This document shows, piece by piece, positions 61,033 to 64,000 of a stretch of DNA of 64,000 bases (position 1 is the first letter of the stretch; each line of letters starts with the position of its first letter). The notes beneath the pieces are model-generated. The model was not told the origin of the DNA, did not search any database, and worked only from the letters and a program-made list of their open reading frames with translations. The stretch is from WTFY01 sp965205275. Lineage in GTDB: Bacteria; Pseudomonadota; Gammaproteobacteria; UBA4575. The stretch is from NCBI GenBank assembly GCA_965205275.1, contig OZ242168.1, positions 1,116,001 through 1,180,000 of the forward strand. Reading direction: 5' to 3'. The position numbers and the translations under genes are program-made.

Positions 61033-61920
61033 TTATTGTTTGAATTGAGAAACGATCCTTGGCTGATCCTGCCAGTCCTGTTTGACCTTGACCCATGTGC
61101 TGAGCATTACTTTCCTGTTGAAAACCTTCTCAAGCCTCAGACGTGCCTGCTCACCGATCGCTTTTAATTTTGACCCTTTTTTCCCAATCACAATAGATTT
61201 CTGACTGTCTTTTTCAACCCAGATAATTACTGCAATCGTTACCAGATCTTCACTAAATTCCAACCTTTCGACTTCCGTATACAGAACATAAGGAAGCTCT
61301 TTTTGCAACTGCACCATTGCCACCCCGTGCACTATTTCCGAGACCACGAAAGTATCATCGCGGTCCCATTTTACATCCTTAGGAAACAAAAACTCTGAAT
61401 AAGGACAAAATGTACATAACTCTTTCATCAGGCCGGTTACATTTTTATCGTACAAGGCAGAAAGTGGAATAATGCCATTGAAAGTATAGCGCGACCTTAA
61501 TCCGTCAATAACAGGCAGAATCGCGGACTTGTCTTTAACCTTGTCCACTTTATTAACCACCAACACAACCGGACAATCAACCTGACGGATCTGCTTTAAC
61601 AGATATTCATCTTCATGATTCCAAACGTACGGCTCTATCAGCATCAGGATTACATCAACTTCCTGTAAGGAAGATAATGCATTGCTTAACAGTACCCTGT
61701 TCATCAACCGTCGATTTCCCAACTGAACCCCCGGGGTATCGATTATAATTAACTGACATCGCTCCAGACTCAAAATACCTCTAATGTTATGCCGTGTGGT
61801 GTGTGGCTTGTGCGTAGCTACCGATAACTGGTCACCCAGTAATTTATTGAATAAAGTTGATTTGCCAACGTTGGCACGACCCACAATACTTACAAACCCA
61901 CACTTCAAATCACTTGACAT
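61033..61920 (-). CDS. era: GTPase Era
   Basis: Era is an essential GTPase that helps mature the 30S subunit by binding the 3' end of 16S rRNA. The 295-residue protein has the P-loop GRANVGKST (residues 14-22), the G3 motif DTPG (about 60), the G4 motif NKVDK (about 124) and a C-terminal KH domain with VIGKKGSKLKAIG (about 240). It lies 9 bp after rnc, whose product processes the same rRNA. Confidence 0.97.
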   Translation of the reverse strand: MSSDLKCGFVSIVGRANVGKSTLFNKLLGDQLSVATHKPHTTRHNIRGILSLERCQLIIIDTPGVQLGNRRLMNRVLLSNALSSLQEVDVILMLIEPYVWNHEDEYLLKQIRQVDCPVVLVVNKVDKVKDKSAILPVIDGLRSRYTFNGIIPLSALYDKNVTGLMKELCTFCPYSEFLFPKDVKWDRDDTFVVSEIVHGVAMVQLQKELPYVLYTEVERLEFSEDLVTIAVIIWVEKDSQKSIVIGKKGSKLKAIGEQARLRLEKVFNRKVMLSTWVKVKQDWQDQPRIVSQFKQ

Positions 61921-61929
61921 GCGAGTCCT

Positions 61930-62598
61930 TCAGGCACCCTGACTGGATATATATGTGAAGGCCAGTTCTGCTGCATCCTGCTCGGCACGACGGCGACTCT
62001 TGCCTGTTACTACAAACTGTTCCCGGCAACCTTGGACAATGCATTCAACCGTAAAGAGTTCGCCACCTGATTTTCTGGCCTGTTCCCGCAAGGCATACTG
62101 AGGAAGGCTCAGACCTTTTGACTGCAATAGTTCCTGCAGCTTGGTCTTGGCATCCTTGACCTGATCAACTGAAGGGATTTTGTCGAGTCTTGTTTGATAC
62201 AAATCCATCACCAGCTTTCTGGCCTGATCAAGCCCTTCCGACAGATACATTGCACCAATCAGGGCCTCCAGCGCATCAGCCAAAATCGAGACACGCTGGG
62301 CTCCGCCTGTCTTTAACTCCCCGGCTCCCAGGGATAGATGCCTGCCAAGATCAAATTCACGTGCAATGTCTGCAAGTGCATCTCTCCTGACCAGATGGGC
62401 ACGAAGCCGTGTGAGATCTCCTTCGGAATATTCCGGATAGCGGCTAAACAACCACTCTGCAATGAAAAACCCTAACAGTGAATCACCCAGATATTCCAGC
62501 CTTTCATTGTTATCGGCTCCTGCACTTCGGTGCGTAAGCGCCTGATGAAAATAATCTGAGCTTTGAAAAGGCTCGTCGAGAAGATCCGTAATGTGCAA
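61930..62598 (-). CDS. rnc: Ribonuclease III
   Basis: RNase III cuts double-stranded RNA, including rRNA precursors. The 222-residue protein has the signature NERLEYLGDSLLGFFI (about residues 32-47) with the catalytic Glu and Asp, the second metal site in DALEALIGAMYL, and a C-terminal dsRNA-binding domain (about 150-220; DAKTKLQELLQSKG). It begins with TTG at 62598; no ATG is better placed. lepB is upstream with a 213-bp gap where a DUF4845 gene is often found. Confidence 0.96.
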   Translation of the reverse strand: MHITDLLDEPFQSSDYFHQALTHRSAGADNNERLEYLGDSLLGFFIAEWLFSRYPEYSEGDLTRLRAHLVRRDALADIAREFDLGRHLSLGAGELKTGGAQRVSILADALEALIGAMYLSEGLDQARKLVMDLYQTRLDKIPSVDQVKDAKTKLQELLQSKGLSLPQYALREQARKSGGELFTVECIVQGCREQFVVTGKSRRRAEQDAAELAFTYISSQGA

Positions 62599-62811
62599 TC
62601 TACTTGCTATCTATCGTATAGGAGTGATTGAACATGACTACTGCACCTGAACTGGAACCTCATTACACAATCTCTTACCGACTTTATGCCGCAATCCTCT
62701 GTACTGTACAGCATATAATCTTATACCAACCATGACAGGAAACCAATTTGGGACACTGAACTGCCCGGAAAACAAAGGAGGCATCGCATCTTTTTTAGAT
62801 AACCATGTCCG
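62599..62811. other. lepB-rnc intergenic region
   Basis: These 213 bases lie where many gammaproteobacteria have a small DUF4845 membrane-protein gene. I see no such frame: the minus-strand frames are broken and lack a membrane helix. The gap probably contains a promoter for rnc-era-recO-pdxJ-acpS, but no clear -35/-10 pair was found. Confidence 0.4.
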
Positions 62812-63630
62812 CTAGATGATTTTTCCCCCAATGCGGTTGAAATTAAACTTCTTCCCGGTGAAATCCCAATTCATCCATACCAGAAAAGCCTGACCAACCA
62901 GATTTTTCTCCGGTACAAACCCCCAGCTTCGACTGTCGCTGCTGTGATCACGATTATCACCCATCACAAAATAGTGATTCTCAGGGACATATTCCACAAT
63001 TGGTACATTGTATTTCGGATACCTGATTAAAATATCATGCTCCACTTCTCCCAGGTTCTCCCTGTATACAGGTATCCCATTCATAGTACCGTTCGCACCG
63101 GTCCCATGATACACGCCATTTTTTTCCTGTGGCATAGGCTGGCCATTAATAAATACCGCTTTACCCCTGTATTCAATACGATCACCAGGCAGACCAATGA
63201 TGCGCTTAATGTAGTCATCAGAGGGATTTCTAGGGAATCGGAACACTGCAACGTCCCCACGTTGCGGTGTTCCGGTGTCCAGTACTTTAGCATGCAAAAC
63301 AGGTAACCTGATGCCGTAGGTAAATTTGTTTACCAGAATAAAATCACCATGCAGCAGGGTTGGCATCATGGAACCCGATGGAATTCGAAAAGGTTCTGCT
63401 ACAAACGATCGAAGCACTAGCACGATCAGTAAAATAGGGAAAAATGATTTACAGATTTCTATATACCAAGGCGGCTCCCGGTCACCCTTGTCTGCATGAG
63501 ATAAATTTTCCAGTACACTCGCATCGCGCCTGTTCCTTAAAAAGAGTTTATCGAGTAACCAGACAAAACCCGTTACTAATGTCCCAACAAGCAAGAGCAG
63601 TTCTAGATCCAAGTGAATATTTAATGACAT
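62812..63630 (-). CDS. lepB: Signal peptidase I
   Basis: LepB cleaves signal peptides from exported proteins at the outer face of the inner membrane. The 272-residue protein has two N-terminal helices (about residues 8-27 and 63-80) and the catalytic Ser87 in RIPSGSMMPTL and Lys142 in DDYIKRIIGLPGD. The conserved GDNRDHSSDSRSWG is present near the C-terminus. lepA, usually directly upstream, is not seen within the remaining 370 bp; a transposase fragment is there instead. Confidence 0.96.
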   Translation of the reverse strand: MSLNIHLDLELLLLVGTLVTGFVWLLDKLFLRNRRDASVLENLSHADKGDREPPWYIEICKSFFPILLIVLVLRSFVAEPFRIPSGSMMPTLLHGDFILVNKFTYGIRLPVLHAKVLDTGTPQRGDVAVFRFPRNPSDDYIKRIIGLPGDRIEYRGKAVFINGQPMPQEKNGVYHGTGANGTMNGIPVYRENLGEVEHDILIRYPKYNVPIVEYVPENHYFVMGDNRDHSSDSRSWGFVPEKNLVGQAFLVWMNWDFTGKKFNFNRIGGKII

Positions 63631-63776
63631 TTGTACGAAATATTGCCTCTACATCCGACGGGCCCCATTGAGCCCCGGATTCAGTAAACGTTTGTGTGAA
63701 TGGCTAACTATAGCAGGATATGAGATCACCTGATCGCTGACACAGGAACTGAAATCCGGTAAGCGGCCACACCCGG
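63631..63776. other. Gap between the transposase fragment and lepB
   Basis: These 146 bases separate the transposase end from the lepB start and should contain the end of the insertion element and a lepB promoter. I could not identify the terminal inverted repeat because the other end of the element is outside the window. Confidence 0.35.
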
Positions 63777-63998
63777 TTATGTGCAACACTTCCCAACTGT
63801 GACCCCCGGAACTTGGCCTGACGATACAGGGTTAAGCAACCAGCGTTGACTCAAATGTATTCCATAAGGTGTTTTTCCTTTCAAGCCGGTGTGGGGTCGG
63901 TGGTAATCGCAAACCGCTTCCCACTCGGCCAACTGACATTCTAAATTGCAGTCTCCCGCATAATTCAGATATTGATAAAACGCCTGTTTGCCCGTCAG
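63777..63998 (-). mobile_element. 3' end of an integrase-type (DDE, rve) transposase, cut by the window edge
   Basis: The minus strand reads 73 codons without a stop from the window edge to a TAA at 63777. The peptide contains LNYAGDCNLECQLAEWEAV, then DYHRPHTGLKGKTPYG. The pattern of a short linker, a Trp-Glu helix, then YHRPH and GKTPYE-like residues is the C-terminal end of integrase-core transposases of the IS3/IS481 type. The catalytic part lies outside the window, so family and integrity cannot be settled. The residues after TPYG look less conserved and may be degenerate. Confidence 0.75.
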
Positions 63999-64000
63999 AT

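Overview
This window is a gene-dense stretch of a gammaproteobacterial chromosome. The gene families and their order are typical of that class: epmA-efp-epmB, parC/parE, lptF/lptG facing pepA and valS, and one very long minus-strand block running from the rpsB/tsf translation genes through the envelope and lipid A genes to dnaE, accA, pyrG and eno. I cannot name the genus. Almost everything is housekeeping. There are no rRNA genes, no tRNA genes that I could recognise, no CRISPR array and no prophage. The only clear mobile DNA is the 3' end of an integrase-type transposase cut off by the right edge.

Layout. 1-4.1 kb: a SCO1/SenC copper chaperone and psd, then the EF-P lysylation set epmA, efp and epmB. 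4.2-11.4 kb (minus strand): htpX, parC, parE, a DsbC-type isomerase and xerD. 11.7-18.8 kb: an RDD membrane protein, lptG and lptF, then pepA and valS. 18.8-20.3 kb: a small accessory island holding a broken Tsx-like outer-membrane channel gene and a DUF2007 zinc-ribbon gene. 20.4-35.1 kb (minus): tsaB, a YoaA/DinG helicase, ispF, ispD, ftsB, eno, kdsA, pyrG, tilS, accA, dnaE and rnhB. 35.2-38.4 kb (plus): gnnA, gnnB and lpxB, an inverted insert inside the usual lpxA-lpxB-rnhB order. 38.4-50.5 kb (minus): lpxA, fabZ, lpxD, skp, bamA, rseP, dxr, cdsA, uppS, frr, tsf and rpsB. 50.7-57.5 kb (plus): map, glnD, dapC, dapD and dapE. 57.5-63.6 kb (minus): a PolB-like exonuclease, cysM, acpS, pdxJ, recO, era, rnc and lepB, followed by the transposase fragment.

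How the genes work together. The largest theme is the outer membrane. lpxA, lpxD, lpxB, fabZ and kdsA make lipid A and Kdo, lptF/lptG export LPS, bamA and skp assemble outer-membrane proteins, and rseP, cdsA, uppS, psd and lepB supply envelope stress control, lipids and secretion. The gnnA-gnnB pair predicts that the lipid A backbone carries 2,3-diamino-2,3-dideoxyglucose and so amide-linked acyl chains at position 3. A second theme is translation: EF-P and its modification enzymes, tilS, tsaB, valS, rpsB, tsf, frr, era and rnc. dapC, dapD and dapE make diaminopimelate for peptidoglycan and lysine.

Oddities worth a second look: 13 perfect 18-bp repeats that lengthen ribosomal protein S2; absence of pyrH from between tsf and frr, with a possible scrap of its 3' end; a second copy of the rseP 3' end in front of bamA; the doubly frameshifted Tsx-like gene; the gnnAB insert with an LpxA ruler position occupied by Met; and a small unassigned reading frame overlapping the parE start codon. 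I found no convincing new multi-gene system.
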